39,238 nt of DNA from CAYSZB01 sp964435475. GTDB lineage: Bacteria; Chloroflexota; Anaerolineae; Anaerolineales; Anaerolineaceae. The position numbers and the translations under genes are program-made. A model generated the notes under the pieces. It saw only the letters and a list, made by a program, of their open reading frames with translations. It was not told the origin of the DNA and did not search any database. Shown piece after piece: positions 30,982 to 39,228 of this stretch; positions within the stretch are counted from its first letter, which is position 1, and each line of letters starts with the position of its first letter. The stretch covers positions 1 through 39,238 of the forward strand of contig CAYSZB010000017.1 in assembly GCA_964435475.1 (NCBI GenBank). Direction: 5' to 3'.

Positions 30982-32712
30982 ATGCAAAATGTTTACTGCA
31001 ACCCCTTAAACCTGTCCTACCGTTACCAGCATATCAAATCCTTTGGCAGATGGATCTACCACCGCGAAGGCGCAGACCCCACGCTCATTCTCTTCAAGAG
31101 CAGGTACTACATGTTCGTTTCGATGTCTGCCGGTTTCTGGCACAGCGATGACCTGGTTAAATGGCAGTTTCATGAAAACCGCGACCTGCTGATCTATGAT
31201 TATGCCCCGGATGTGCGCCAGGTAGGGGAGTATCTTTATTTTTGTGCCTCGCGTCGGGCAGAGAACTGTCCCATCCTGCGTACTCTTGATCCCCTGTCAG
31301 ATAGTTTTGAACAGGTCTCAGCCCCATTTCCCTTTTGGGACCCGGGCCTCTTTTGCGATGATGACGGCAGGGTCTATCTATACTGGGGCTGTTCTGCCAA
31401 TGAGCCAATCCATGGGATTGAGCTGGACCGCCATTCCATGACACCCATTGGTGAGAAAGTGCCGCTCTTCATCGGGGACCCAGTAAGCCATGGCTTTGAA
31501 CGACCGGGTGAGAACTGCGATCCGGATACCAAAAAGGGGCTGGTCTCGATGATCTTTGGTGGTAAGCCTTTCACTGAAGGTGCTTTTATGACCAAATATA
31601 ACGGTCAATACTACCTGCAATACGCCATCCCTGGCACCGAGCACAATACTTACGCTGATGGTGTTTACATCTCTGAAAATCCGCTGGGACCTTTTGAGTT
31701 TTGTGCCCATAACCCGTTCTCTTCCAATCCGGGCGGTTTCATAACAGCTGCCGGGCATGGCAGCACCATCCAGGATAAATATGGTAACTGGTGGCATGCT
31801 TCGACCATGCGCATATCGGTCAATAAGAACTTTGAACGCCGGTTGGGGCTATTCCCAACTGGCTTTGACAAGGATGGAGTTCTCTTCTGCAACCAGAATT
31901 TTGCTGATTATCCGATCGCCTTCCCGGAAGGAAAATTCGACCCCTGGCAGGTCGAGCCAAAATGGATGCTCTTATCCTATAAAAAGCCGGTTAAGGTTTC
32001 TTCAAGCCACAAAGCCCACCAGCCTGAACTGGCAGTGGATGAAGACATCCGCACCTGGTGGAGCGCTGCAACCAATAAACCCGGGGAGTATATCGAACTG
32101 GACCTGTGTGATATCCAAACGGTGTATGCAATCCAGGTCAATATTGCAGATGGAGAGGTACGTGGTCCAAAGCATTCCAAGGAGGAGATGCATAACGAGA
32201 TCATAGGCAGGCGCTTCATAGACTCTTCGCCACAACATACCCGCTACATGCTGGAAGGCAGCCTGGATGGCTCAACCTGGTTCATCCTCGAGGATAAGCG
32301 TAATGACCTCCATGACCTGCCGCATGATTTCTTTGCCTATGAAGGTGGTAAAGAATTACGCTACATCAAGGTCACCGGGTACGAATTTCCCTATGGGCAA
32401 TCGTTCAAGGTCAGCGGTTTGCGCGTCTTTGGACTGGGCAAAGGTGAGAAACCTGCCAGGGTGGAAGCCACAGCCTCCAGGACCGGCGACCTGGACGCGC
32501 TCATCCGCTGGCAAAAGGTCACCAATGCCCAGGGGTACAACATCCGCTACGGTGTGCAACCGGAAAAGCTCTATCTCAGCTGGCTGGTCTATGACCAGGA
32601 TCACCTGAACCTGCCGACACTTAACAAAGGTGCCACCTATTATGTCTGTGTGGATAGCTTCAACGAGAATGGCATCACTACAGGCCAAACGATCGAGATC
32701 AAAAGCCAATAA
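30982..32712 (+). CDS. GH43-like glycosidase with discoidin-type and fibronectin III domains
   Basis: A 576-residue protein without a signal peptide, so probably cytoplasmic. Residues about 20-330 form a five-bladed beta-propeller of the GH43 type, with candidate catalytic residues Asp32 (EGADPTL), Asp120 (FWDPGLF) and Glu199 (FTEGAFM), and AGHGS near 257. Residues about 333-478 resemble an F5/8 type C carbohydrate-binding domain (ELAVDEDIRTWWSA, YIELDLC, RYIKVTGYEF), and about 487-576 a fibronectin III module. Such enzymes cleave arabinose, xylose or galactose linkages. It leads a putative four-gene operon with a symporter and two esterases. An internal enzyme with binding modules suggests imported oligosaccharides. 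Confidence 0.82.
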   Translation: MQNVYCNPLNLSYRYQHIKSFGRWIYHREGADPTLILFKSRYYMFVSMSAGFWHSDDLVKWQFHENRDLLIYDYAPDVRQVGEYLYFCASRRAENCPILRTLDPLSDSFEQVSAPFPFWDPGLFCDDDGRVYLYWGCSANEPIHGIELDRHSMTPIGEKVPLFIGDPVSHGFERPGENCDPDTKKGLVSMIFGGKPFTEGAFMTKYNGQYYLQYAIPGTEHNTYADGVYISENPLGPFEFCAHNPFSSNPGGFITAAGHGSTIQDKYGNWWHASTMRISVNKNFERRLGLFPTGFDKDGVLFCNQNFADYPIAFPEGKFDPWQVEPKWMLLSYKKPVKVSSSHKAHQPELAVDEDIRTWWSAATNKPGEYIELDLCDIQTVYAIQVNIADGEVRGPKHSKEEMHNEIIGRRFIDSSPQHTRYMLEGSLDGSTWFILEDKRNDLHDLPHDFFAYEGGKELRYIKVTGYEFPYGQSFKVSGLRVFGLGKGEKPARVEATASRTGDLDALIRWQKVTNAQGYNIRYGVQPEKLYLSWLVYDQDHLNLPTLNKGATYYVCVDSFNENGITTGQTIEIKSQ

Positions 32713-32746
32713 AATTACACAGCCACCTCGATAGCTTTTGCCTACT

Positions 32747-32784
32747 AATAGCTTTGGTCATCAGACCAGAGCTATTTTATTTTA
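32747..32784 (+). terminator. Terminator-like hairpin between glycosidase and symporter genes
   Basis: AATAGCTTTGGTC, loop ATCA, GACCAGAGCTATT (13 bp, one G-T pair), followed by TTATTTTAA. It may be partial, giving less expression of the downstream genes. Confidence 0.75.
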
Positions 32785-32812
32785 ATTAATCCCTCCAAGT
32801 ATGCTGCGGCGT

Positions 32813-32818
32813 TATAAT
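32813..32818 (+). promoter_or_regulatory. -10 element upstream of symporter gene
   Basis: TATAAT 29 bp before the start codon, with GAAAGGA as ribosome site; no clear -35. It would allow the three downstream genes to be expressed past the hairpin. Confidence 0.45.
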
Positions 32819-32847
32819 TCAACTGTCAACCGTAGAAAGGATCACCC

Positions 32848-34251
32848 ATGAACAACCTTTTCCATGCAGAAAAACTGGCAACCCGTGAAAAACTCCCCAC
32901 CAAACAGCTTCTCGGCTATCTTTCAGGTGTTATCCCCACTGTCCTCATTGTTGGTTTCTTTGGATTCGCTTACTCCAAGTTCTTTCTCAATGACCTGAAA
33001 CTTGATCCCAAATTGTGGTATATCGGTCTGGCGATCTATGGTGTGATCAATGCATTTAATGACCCCATCATGGGCTACATCACCGATTCTACCGATGCCA
33101 AAAAGTGGGGCAGTCGACGCCTGATCTACATCAAGTGGGGTGCACCCTTGCTTGCATTGGCGTTTGCCTTGATCTGGTGGCTTCCCACGGATCATGGCTC
33201 TCAATTTCTTCTTTTCCTGCATTTCACCCTGACCGTTTGTTTTTATGATACCCTGATGACGATGGTGGTCATGACCTGGATGGCCCTGCTGCCGGAAATG
33301 ACCATGGATGTTGATGAGCGTGCCAGGATCGGCCTGATCAGCACGATCATCATGTTTGTCTTTGGCCTGCCTTTGCTGGCTGTCAGTACCCTGGATCACC
33401 AACAGATCAAGATCGCCAGCCTGGTCATTGCACTGGTCTCTCCCATCTTTTATTTCCTTGTTGTCAAGTTATGCAAGGAAAAACCGGAATTCCAGCGTGA
33501 CAAACCAGTGCCTTTCTGGAAAGCGGCTAAACTGACCTTGTGGAACAAAGCTTTTCTCTGCATTGTCGGGATGAATTTCTTTGGCCAGATCGCTTCGACT
33601 ATGACCTCTGCCTTCACTTTTATGTTTTGGTTCATCATCGGTGAAAATAATATCCTCTGGTATTACCTGGCCAGCATGGTCATCGGTTATATCTCAAATT
33701 TCATAGCCATGCGCTTGCGTGAAAAAGCCGGGATGATCAACCTGATGATCGCTTACAGCATTCTCCAGGTGATCGGTGGGCTGACCATCTTTTTCCTGGT
33801 GCTGAACCCTGCCCTTGAATTCCTTATCTGGGTGGGCATAGTCTGGAATGCCTTCTTTGGTGGTGCGGGTGTGTTCAAAGGCCCAATGCAGATGATGGTT
33901 ATTGATGAAGATGAAATTCGTTCCGGACAACGGCGCGAAGGTATGTTCTATGGCATGAACGCCCTGATCATCAAGCCCGCAGAGAGTCTTGGTCCCGCCA
34001 TTGGTACAGCCATCATGCTGGCATTTGCCTACATCCAGGGTGCCCCTGCAGAAAGCCAGCCTGCCAGTGTCATCCTCGGCATCAAGATCATCTTTTTGCT
34101 GATCCCCCAGGTGGTCACCATCATTAACCTGGTAATACTCTGGCTTTATCCCATCAAAGGACAACGCATGCTGGAACTCCAACAACAACTGGACAAGTTG
34201 CATAAGCAGAAAAAGGAAGCGCTTGTGATAAACGAAGATAAAAATGGATAA
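32848..34251 (+). CDS. GPH-family sugar:cation symporter (MFS)
   Basis: A 467-residue polytopic membrane protein with about 12 hydrophobic helices. The N-terminal helix pattern followed by FNDPIMGYITDSTDAKKWGSRR is the characteristic loop of the glycoside-pentoside-hexuronide symporters (MelB/XynP/YicJ type), and IDEDEIRSGQRREGMFYG in the second half is the family signature loop. It imports oligosaccharides or glycosides with Na+ or H+. It lies between the GH43-like enzyme and two esterases and overlaps the next gene by 8 bp. Confidence 0.92.
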   Translation: MNNLFHAEKLATREKLPTKQLLGYLSGVIPTVLIVGFFGFAYSKFFLNDLKLDPKLWYIGLAIYGVINAFNDPIMGYITDSTDAKKWGSRRLIYIKWGAPLLALAFALIWWLPTDHGSQFLLFLHFTLTVCFYDTLMTMVVMTWMALLPEMTMDVDERARIGLISTIIMFVFGLPLLAVSTLDHQQIKIASLVIALVSPIFYFLVVKLCKEKPEFQRDKPVPFWKAAKLTLWNKAFLCIVGMNFFGQIASTMTSAFTFMFWFIIGENNILWYYLASMVIGYISNFIAMRLREKAGMINLMIAYSILQVIGGLTIFFLVLNPALEFLIWVGIVWNAFFGGAGVFKGPMQMMVIDEDEIRSGQRREGMFYGMNALIIKPAESLGPAIGTAIMLAFAYIQGAPAESQPASVILGIKIIFLLIPQVVTIINLVILWLYPIKGQRMLELQQQLDKLHKQKKEALVINEDKNG

Positions 34252-35392
34252 TTCGCTTATCAGCGGTACTTGCGAAGATCGCTTTCAACCTGTGGCGGAT
34301 GAGTTCCAGCGGAATTTCACCGATCGTAATGAGATCGGCGCTTCGCTGGCGGTGTTCCATGAGGGAAGGCTTGTCCTTGACCTATGGGGCGGTCACAGAG
34401 ACCCCTGCCGTCAAAGCTCCTGGGAGCGGGATACCCTCGTCAACCTCTTCTCTACCACCAAGATGGTCACTGCTCTCTGTTTGTTGCACCTGGCGGATTG
34501 TGGTCAGATCGACCTGGATTCACCAGTCTGTCATTACTGGCCGAATTTTGCCAGCAACGGCAAAGATAATATCCTTGTCCGCCATGTGCTCTCCCATACG
34601 GCTGGTTTGCCGGGCTTCACGCCCAAGGTACAATTTGCAGAACTGCTGGATTGGGAAAAGGTGATCCGGTTGCTTGAAGCAGAAAGACCGTGGTGGCAAC
34701 CCGGTACAAAGATCGGTTACCATCCCTTAACCTATGGTTACCTGTTGGGAGAAGTTGTCAGGCAAGTGACCGGAAAGACTCTTGGTTGCTACCTGCATGA
34801 TGAGATCTGCGGACCGTTGGGTATCGATTTTTATATCGGTCTGCCAGCATCAGAGGGACACCGTGTTTCTGAGATTATCCCTGAACAAGATAAAGTGAAT
34901 CCCTCGCTCATCGCCTTGGTTAAGTTGGCATTCCCGATTTCAAGAAAAGTCATGGGCAATCCGCAGTTCGGTGGAAAGGACTTTAACTCACGTGTCTGCC
35001 GCGCTGCCGAGATCCCTGCAGCCAATGGCATGGGCAATGCCCGTTCGGTAGCACAATTGGGTTCAATCCTGGCAGGTGAGGGAAAATTCAATGGTCACCA
35101 GGTGTTAACCCGTTCCATGGTTCAATTTGCTGTCAAAGAACATGCGCGTGGAAAAGACGTAGTGAAATTCGGTTTTCCTACGGCCTGCGGACTGGGTGTT
35201 TTCCTCCATAACCCGCAAATTCTCCCCGGCAGGTACAGTTTTTTTGCGTCCGGTCTCGGCGGTTCGGTCTGTGTCATGGATATGGAAAAGAATGTGACCA
35301 TTGCCTATGTCATGAACCGCATGGCTGAATTCAAGGAAGGCGATCGCCGCAGCATACCTTTGATTGAATCTTTGTGGAAATGTTTATCATAA
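34244..35392 (+). CDS. Serine beta-lactamase-fold esterase (EstB/class C-like)
   Basis: A 382-residue protein with the SxxK catalytic motif Ser70-Thr-Thr-Lys73 in NLFSTTKMV, the HVLSHTAGLPGF stretch and a Tyr motif (KIGYHPLTYGYLLGE) typical of EstB-type esterases. No signal peptide is visible, arguing for an intracellular esterase rather than antibiotic resistance. The start overlaps the symporter gene by 8 bp, and it would deacylate imported ester-decorated glycosides; this is inferred from position. Confidence 0.88.
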   Translation: MDNSLISGTCEDRFQPVADEFQRNFTDRNEIGASLAVFHEGRLVLDLWGGHRDPCRQSSWERDTLVNLFSTTKMVTALCLLHLADCGQIDLDSPVCHYWPNFASNGKDNILVRHVLSHTAGLPGFTPKVQFAELLDWEKVIRLLEAERPWWQPGTKIGYHPLTYGYLLGEVVRQVTGKTLGCYLHDEICGPLGIDFYIGLPASEGHRVSEIIPEQDKVNPSLIALVKLAFPISRKVMGNPQFGGKDFNSRVCRAAEIPAANGMGNARSVAQLGSILAGEGKFNGHQVLTRSMVQFAVKEHARGKDVVKFGFPTACGLGVFLHNPQILPGRYSFFASGLGGSVCVMDMEKNVTIAYVMNRMAEFKEGDRRSIPLIESLWKCLS

Positions 35393-35418
35393 ATTAACTG
35401 GAAAAACTGGAGAGAATA

Positions 35419-36930
35419 ATGGAATCAGCAACTGAGGTCTTCATCACAACCGGGCTGGGTACAATTCGTGGTTTACAGTACACGTCCCGCCAGGAGTACC
35501 TTGGCATTCGTTACGCCCAACCTCCCGTGGGGGAACTGCGTTTCATGCCGCCCCAACGCATCGATAGCTGGCAAGGCGTACTCGATGCCACCAAATTTGG
35601 ACCCATGGCACCGCAAACAGCTGTTGACACACCTCCAATCATCTTAGACGAATCAGAAGATTGCCTTGTTTTGAACATCTACACCCCTGGAGCCGATACA
35701 AAAAGACGCCCGGTCATGGTCTACATCCACGGGGGTGGTTTTATCATCGATTCCGGTTCAAGACCGCGAAACCGGGGCGGCAATTTGGTTGAACTGGGGG
35801 ATGTGGTCGTGGTCTCAGTAGAATACCGTATGGGTGCTTTTGGTTTCCTGTATGCTGAAGGCATCAGCCCGAATTTGGGCTTGCAGGACCAGGTCTGTGC
35901 CCTTGAGTGGGTGCGGCGTCATATCGCCGATTTCGGGGGTGACCCGACCAATGTTACGATTTTCGGTCAAAGCGCTGGCGCAGCCTCGGTGGCCTACCTC
36001 TTGGTCATGCCTTCCGCCCGCGGTTTGTTCCACAAAGCCATCCTGCAGAGCGGTTCTTTTTTCTATGACCCTCAAAAAAGTAATCTGGACACGCTTGAAG
36101 CATCTGCAAAGCGCTTCTTCAAGCATGCCGGCGTCCGGTTGGGTGACTTACAAGGCCTGCGTTGTGCCTCGACCGAATCCTTACAAAGCGCCAATCGGAA
36201 AGCGGCTGGTCAAATGCTGGACTTTTCTTTCGCTCCAGTGCATGATGGTGAGATCGTCCCCCATGAACCCCTGGTTGACCTGCGTAACGGTGCTGCCAGG
36301 GACATTCCTGTGATGATTGGAGTCACTTCTGAGGAACTACCTGTCTTTGGAGGCATGAAATTGCCTTTCTTAATTCGTATTTTACTTAAACAGATTCTCT
36401 TAAAAAAAATTACCCGGCGCGGTGCCAGTAAGGCCCAGGTTCAGCACCTGCTTGAACTATATCGCGATGCTCTGCCTGAACAAGCTATAAAACAGAAACG
36501 TGAATTCAACCAGCTCTTTTCCGATTCCCTATTCCGCATCCCGGCCATTATCTTCGCCGAGCAGCAATTGGCTGCGGGTGGTGAGGTCTACTTCTATATT
36601 TTTACCCACCCCTCACCCAAGACTCAGGCAGCCGCCCATGTCTCTGACCTGTATTTCGTTTTTGGCACACTTGAGTCAGGCGATATCTCAGACGCCATGC
36701 GTTATGACTGCACACCAGCGGAGTTGAAGCTATCAAAACTGATGGGCAAAGCCTGGACCAATTTTGCAAGGAGAGGAACCCCAGGCGTTTCCGAGTTACC
36801 CGCCTGGCCGCCTTATGACACGGAGGAGCGCGCCACACTATTGTTTGGATTACAACCTGAACTTCAAAAAAGACCGATGGACGAAGTCCGTGACACCTGG
36901 ATGGAGATCATTTATGGCAGCAAAAGATGA
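35419..36930 (+). CDS. Type B carboxylesterase
   Basis: A 503-residue alpha/beta hydrolase of the cholinesterase/carboxylesterase family. It has RYAQPPVGELRF, SEDCLVLNIYTP, oxyanion hole HGGGF (104-108), the nucleophile Ser185 in GQSAGAAS, a candidate acid Glu in TSEELPVF, and a His in AAHVSDLYFVFG. No signal peptide is present. It is the last gene of the glycoside operon and may remove a different acyl group from the one handled by the neighbouring esterase. Confidence 0.93.
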   Translation: MESATEVFITTGLGTIRGLQYTSRQEYLGIRYAQPPVGELRFMPPQRIDSWQGVLDATKFGPMAPQTAVDTPPIILDESEDCLVLNIYTPGADTKRRPVMVYIHGGGFIIDSGSRPRNRGGNLVELGDVVVVSVEYRMGAFGFLYAEGISPNLGLQDQVCALEWVRRHIADFGGDPTNVTIFGQSAGAASVAYLLVMPSARGLFHKAILQSGSFFYDPQKSNLDTLEASAKRFFKHAGVRLGDLQGLRCASTESLQSANRKAAGQMLDFSFAPVHDGEIVPHEPLVDLRNGAARDIPVMIGVTSEELPVFGGMKLPFLIRILLKQILLKKITRRGASKAQVQHLLELYRDALPEQAIKQKREFNQLFSDSLFRIPAIIFAEQQLAAGGEVYFYIFTHPSPKTQAAAHVSDLYFVFGTLESGDISDAMRYDCTPAELKLSKLMGKAWTNFARRGTPGVSELPAWPPYDTEERATLLFGLQPELQKRPMDEVRDTWMEIIYGSKR

Positions 36931-36997
36931 AATATCAGCTCCTGATTGCCACACAAAGGACTTTCTACTTTTTTTGTTTGATTGAATATATCTCCCA

Positions 36998-37034
36998 AAC
37001 AGGTTATTGAAAGAAAAAATTTCAATAGCCTGTT
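36998..37034 (+). terminator. Long hairpin after carboxylesterase
   Basis: AACAGGTTATTGAAA, loop GAAAAAA, TTTCAATAGCCTGTT forms a 15-bp stem with one G-T pair, followed by only a few T residues (CATTTC). A probable terminator of the glycoside operon. Confidence 0.65.
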
Positions 37035-37058
37035 CATTTCCGAATCTCCCCTTTCTAA

Positions 37059-37094
37059 AAAAGACCGCCTTGCTGTATGGCAAAGCGGTCTTTT
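37059..37094. terminator. Bidirectional terminator between convergent genes
   Basis: AAAAGACCGC ... GCGGTCTTTT with an inner TTGC/GCAA pairing after one mismatch. A-rich on the left and T-rich on the right, it can stop the glycoside operon (plus) and the heliorhodopsin transcript (minus). Confidence 0.85.
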
Positions 37095-37155
37095 CGTAGT
37101 GATTTTTAATTCGCTGTATTTTATTTAGTTTTGTGCTTGATCGTTACACTGCTGT

Positions 37156-37947
37156 TTAAGGCTGCATCGCGCCGAAAAGCACCAACCAGGCGAGAATCGA
37201 TTTGGCAACCAGGCTGAGGATGATGTAGACTCTTTCGCCGTACAGGTAATCTTTCCATTTGCCAACACCCTTGTACTGCAGGATCATGTTGATCGGGAAG
37301 GTGTTGAAGGCGACGAAATAAGTACCGATGATCGCCCAAACGAACCAGGGAACCATGTCAAAATTGGCGTTGCCAAACATGTAGAGCAGGATGGCGATCC
37401 AGGGTGCAATTCCCGCGATGGAACCCCAAACAAAAGGACCCCAGTTTACTTTGCCCTTGGTCGAACCGGCATTTATGAGTTCCATATCCAGGCCAAAAAG
37501 GTTCATTGCCGCATTGACAATGAAGATCAAAACCAACGAAGCGATGTCGTAAATACCAAAAAGGGTGGAGATCAATACGATCATGATCGAAGAACTGAAG
37601 GCATATTCGAACCAGCGGAATTTGTTGATGCCTTTCTTAAGGTCGGCAGCGTAGATGGCATTGGTTTTCCTGGGGATGGATATGATGGCATGGGCAACTG
37701 CTGAGATCAGCAGGAATGAAGCCACCAGTATGCCGAACGGCAGCTTAAATAGTTCTTTTGAACTCAGTCCTAGCGATTGAGTTTGCGTATTGAACGCGAT
37801 AAAGTTTTGAGTGATCGTCGGTGAAAATTCGGCGATCTTTTGAATGACGGTGGTTGCCAGGAACAGCATGGCGACGCCTTGAACCAGGTGAAGGCCGCCC
37901 ATGAGCAGGTTAAACCTTCGTAACTTAATAATTGCTTTTTCTTCCAT
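37156..37947 (-). CDS. Heliorhodopsin
   Basis: A 263-residue protein with seven hydrophobic helices. It begins KLRRFNLLMGGLHLVQG (His20) and has SAVAHA with His86. Helix 3 carries RWFEYAFSSSIM with Glu114, the expected Schiff-base counterion. Helix 7 carries SLVAKSILAW with Lys249, the retinal-binding lysine. This set is diagnostic of heliorhodopsins, whose N-terminus faces the cytoplasm. Their function is unsettled (sensor or transporter modulator). No retinal synthesis gene (crtY, blh) is in the window, so retinal must come from elsewhere. AGGAG gives a good ribosome site. It stands as a single-gene unit with its own operator-like palindrome upstream. Confidence 0.95.
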   Translation of the reverse strand: MEEKAIIKLRRFNLLMGGLHLVQGVAMLFLATTVIQKIAEFSPTITQNFIAFNTQTQSLGLSSKELFKLPFGILVASFLLISAVAHAIISIPRKTNAIYAADLKKGINKFRWFEYAFSSSIMIVLISTLFGIYDIASLVLIFIVNAAMNLFGLDMELINAGSTKGKVNWGPFVWGSIAGIAPWIAILLYMFGNANFDMVPWFVWAIIGTYFVAFNTFPINMILQYKGVGKWKDYLYGERVYIILSLVAKSILAWLVLFGAMQP

Positions 37948-37991
37948 TTTTTCTCCTATTTAATATATTATTTTGAAGTTATTTATGCAGT

Positions 37992-38018
37992 ATTTTACAG
38001 TACTTTTCTCGAAAAGTA
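37992..38018 (-). promoter_or_regulatory. Heliorhodopsin promoter candidate with operator-like palindrome
   Basis: A perfect 8-bp inverted repeat TACTTTTC-TC-GAAAAGTA (38001-38018) lies directly upstream of a minus-strand TAAAAT (37997-37992), itself 44 bp before the start codon. The palindrome would sit between -35 and -10, as expected of a repressor site. No clear -35 was found. Confidence 0.5.
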
Positions 38019-38208
38019 TATGATGTATAATCTTTGTAGCATGTTCGTGGAAGCAGATATTTGATTTTTTTTCTTATGCCGCTTTGAGCAGGCAATTTTC
38101 TCTTTTAACCTGATCTGAACCTGTTTATTGAGGAAGCTTTAAAAAGATTTGGTTTGCTCTGATCTCCCGACCAGGGCGACATTATCTACTTTTACCGCTA
38201 TCCAGCCC

Positions 38209-39042
38209 TTACCATATGTACTCGCCCCGATCGCAGTACCCGTTCCCGTTGTTATCCACATACTTGCGGCACTTACCGGGGTATGCGCAGTGTAAATTGC
38301 ATAAAGCCCTTCCGCTGGCAGTTGTTGCGGTGGGGGTTGCGCTGGGTTCGAGGGTATAGGTCGCCGTGGGTCCTATTGGGGTCTCCTGCGGTAACCCTGT
38401 TTGCGGTGTAGCTGAAGTTGCGGTTGGACTCGGAGCCCGGGTTGCTGTTGCTGCCTGTGTGGGTGCCTGCATGTTGTTGGAAGCTGAAACTTCCGCTACG
38501 CTCCTGAGAAGTGAATTAATCCCGCTGCCGGCGACGAACAAACCGATTGACGCAAAGCCCGCGTCCCGCAGGAAATGACGCCTGGAGGCCTGGGCAGGGG
38601 TCAGTTCGGGCTCGCAGCGCTCGCGTTTGAACAGGCAGGCGATCATGTTGTTGATCTGTTTCCAGTGCAGGGTGATCTTTAACAGGAGAAGGACGAGGGA
38701 GATATAGGAAATGCTGAAATGCACCACGTACCAGGCATCATAATTGACCAGGCTCAGGTTGAGAATTGATGAGATCACCAGCCCGGTGACAATGATTCCC
38801 GCCAAACCCAGGGCCAATAATCCATCCAGGAAATATCGAACGAGCAAGCGGGCCTTGCTTTTTTGCAGGTTCCTGCTGATCGAAACCACCCAGCGCCAAT
38901 GCTGTAACAGGTGCACAAAAAGAGTCGCTCCAACCGCCAGCCCGATCCACTCGTGCAGGTCATAGCCAGTGATCTGCGGTAAAAAGGTCAATAAAAAGCC
39001 AAGCAAGGCCAGGGCATCGATGATCCAGATCTTCTTTTTCAT
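38209..39042 (-). CDS. DUF4405/cytochrome b-like membrane protein with internal Tat motif
   Basis: A 277-residue protein. Residues 1-130 hold about four membrane helices with HEWIGLAVGATLFVHLLQHWRW and later VVHFSISY and LHWKQI; His30, His44, His48, His108 and His126 are candidate haem ligands, as in DUF4405/cytochrome b561-like proteins. A twin-arginine motif SRRHFLR (153-159) precedes another hydrophobic segment (about 162-178). A Thr/Pro/Ala-rich linker (192-242) then leads to a small Cys-rich end with a DNNGNGYCD calcium-loop-like motif (Cys248, 252, 258, 270). A dual-targeted electron-transfer or metal-binding envelope protein is likely. The start lacks a ribosome site. Confidence 0.75.
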   Translation of the reverse strand: MKKKIWIIDALALLGFLLTFLPQITGYDLHEWIGLAVGATLFVHLLQHWRWVVSISRNLQKSKARLLVRYFLDGLLALGLAGIIVTGLVISSILNLSLVNYDAWYVVHFSISYISLVLLLLKITLHWKQINNMIACLFKRERCEPELTPAQASRRHFLRDAGFASIGLFVAGSGINSLLRSVAEVSASNNMQAPTQAATATRAPSPTATSATPQTGLPQETPIGPTATYTLEPSATPTATTASGRALCNLHCAYPGKCRKYVDNNGNGYCDRGEYIW

Positions 39043-39049
39043 GCGGCGA

Positions 39050-39055
39050 AGTATA
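39050..39055 (-). promoter_or_regulatory. -10 element directly before the DUF4405 gene
   Basis: Minus-strand TATACT ends 7 nt before the ATG at 39042, so the transcript is probably leaderless. The tandem hexamers upstream take the place of a -35. Confidence 0.5.
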
Positions 39056-39075
39056 GTCGTCCCCTATCTTTCAAT

Positions 39076-39114
39076 GGTTTAGAAATTGTTTACAGGGTGT
39101 GAAGAAGTTGTGAA
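39076..39114 (-). promoter_or_regulatory. Four hexamers at 11-bp period, PhoP/OmpR-type binding array
   Basis: Read on the minus strand: TTCACA, 5 nt, TTCACA, 5 nt, TAAACA, 5 nt, TAAACC (plus-strand starts 39109, 39098, 39087, 39076). The exact 11-bp spacing and the TTnACA-like core resemble direct-repeat boxes bound by PhoP/PhoB-type response regulators. The array ends 20 bp upstream of the -10 element, a normal activator position. Confidence 0.6.
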
Positions 39115-39205
39115 GAATAACTCCGAGAATGAAACCCAAGGTCAAGACCTCTTTGGACATGTTAAGGCGGGTATTTGAAGGATATATGGTTTAAATTCCT
39201 CTTGC

Positions 39206-39228
39206 TTTAATTTACTTATGAAATTAAA
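39206..39228. repeat. AT-rich inverted repeat at window edge
   Basis: TTTAATTT, 7 nt, AAATTAAA: perfect 8-bp arms near the end of the window. Its role is unknown because the next gene lies outside. Confidence 0.35.

Noticed and set aside
34244..35392. Antibiotic-resistance beta-lactamase
   Set aside because: No signal peptide, esterase-type motifs, and position in a glycoside operon.
38026..38031. Plus-strand TATAAT in the heliorhodopsin upstream region
   Set aside because: No plus-strand gene follows; downstream genes are all on the minus strand.
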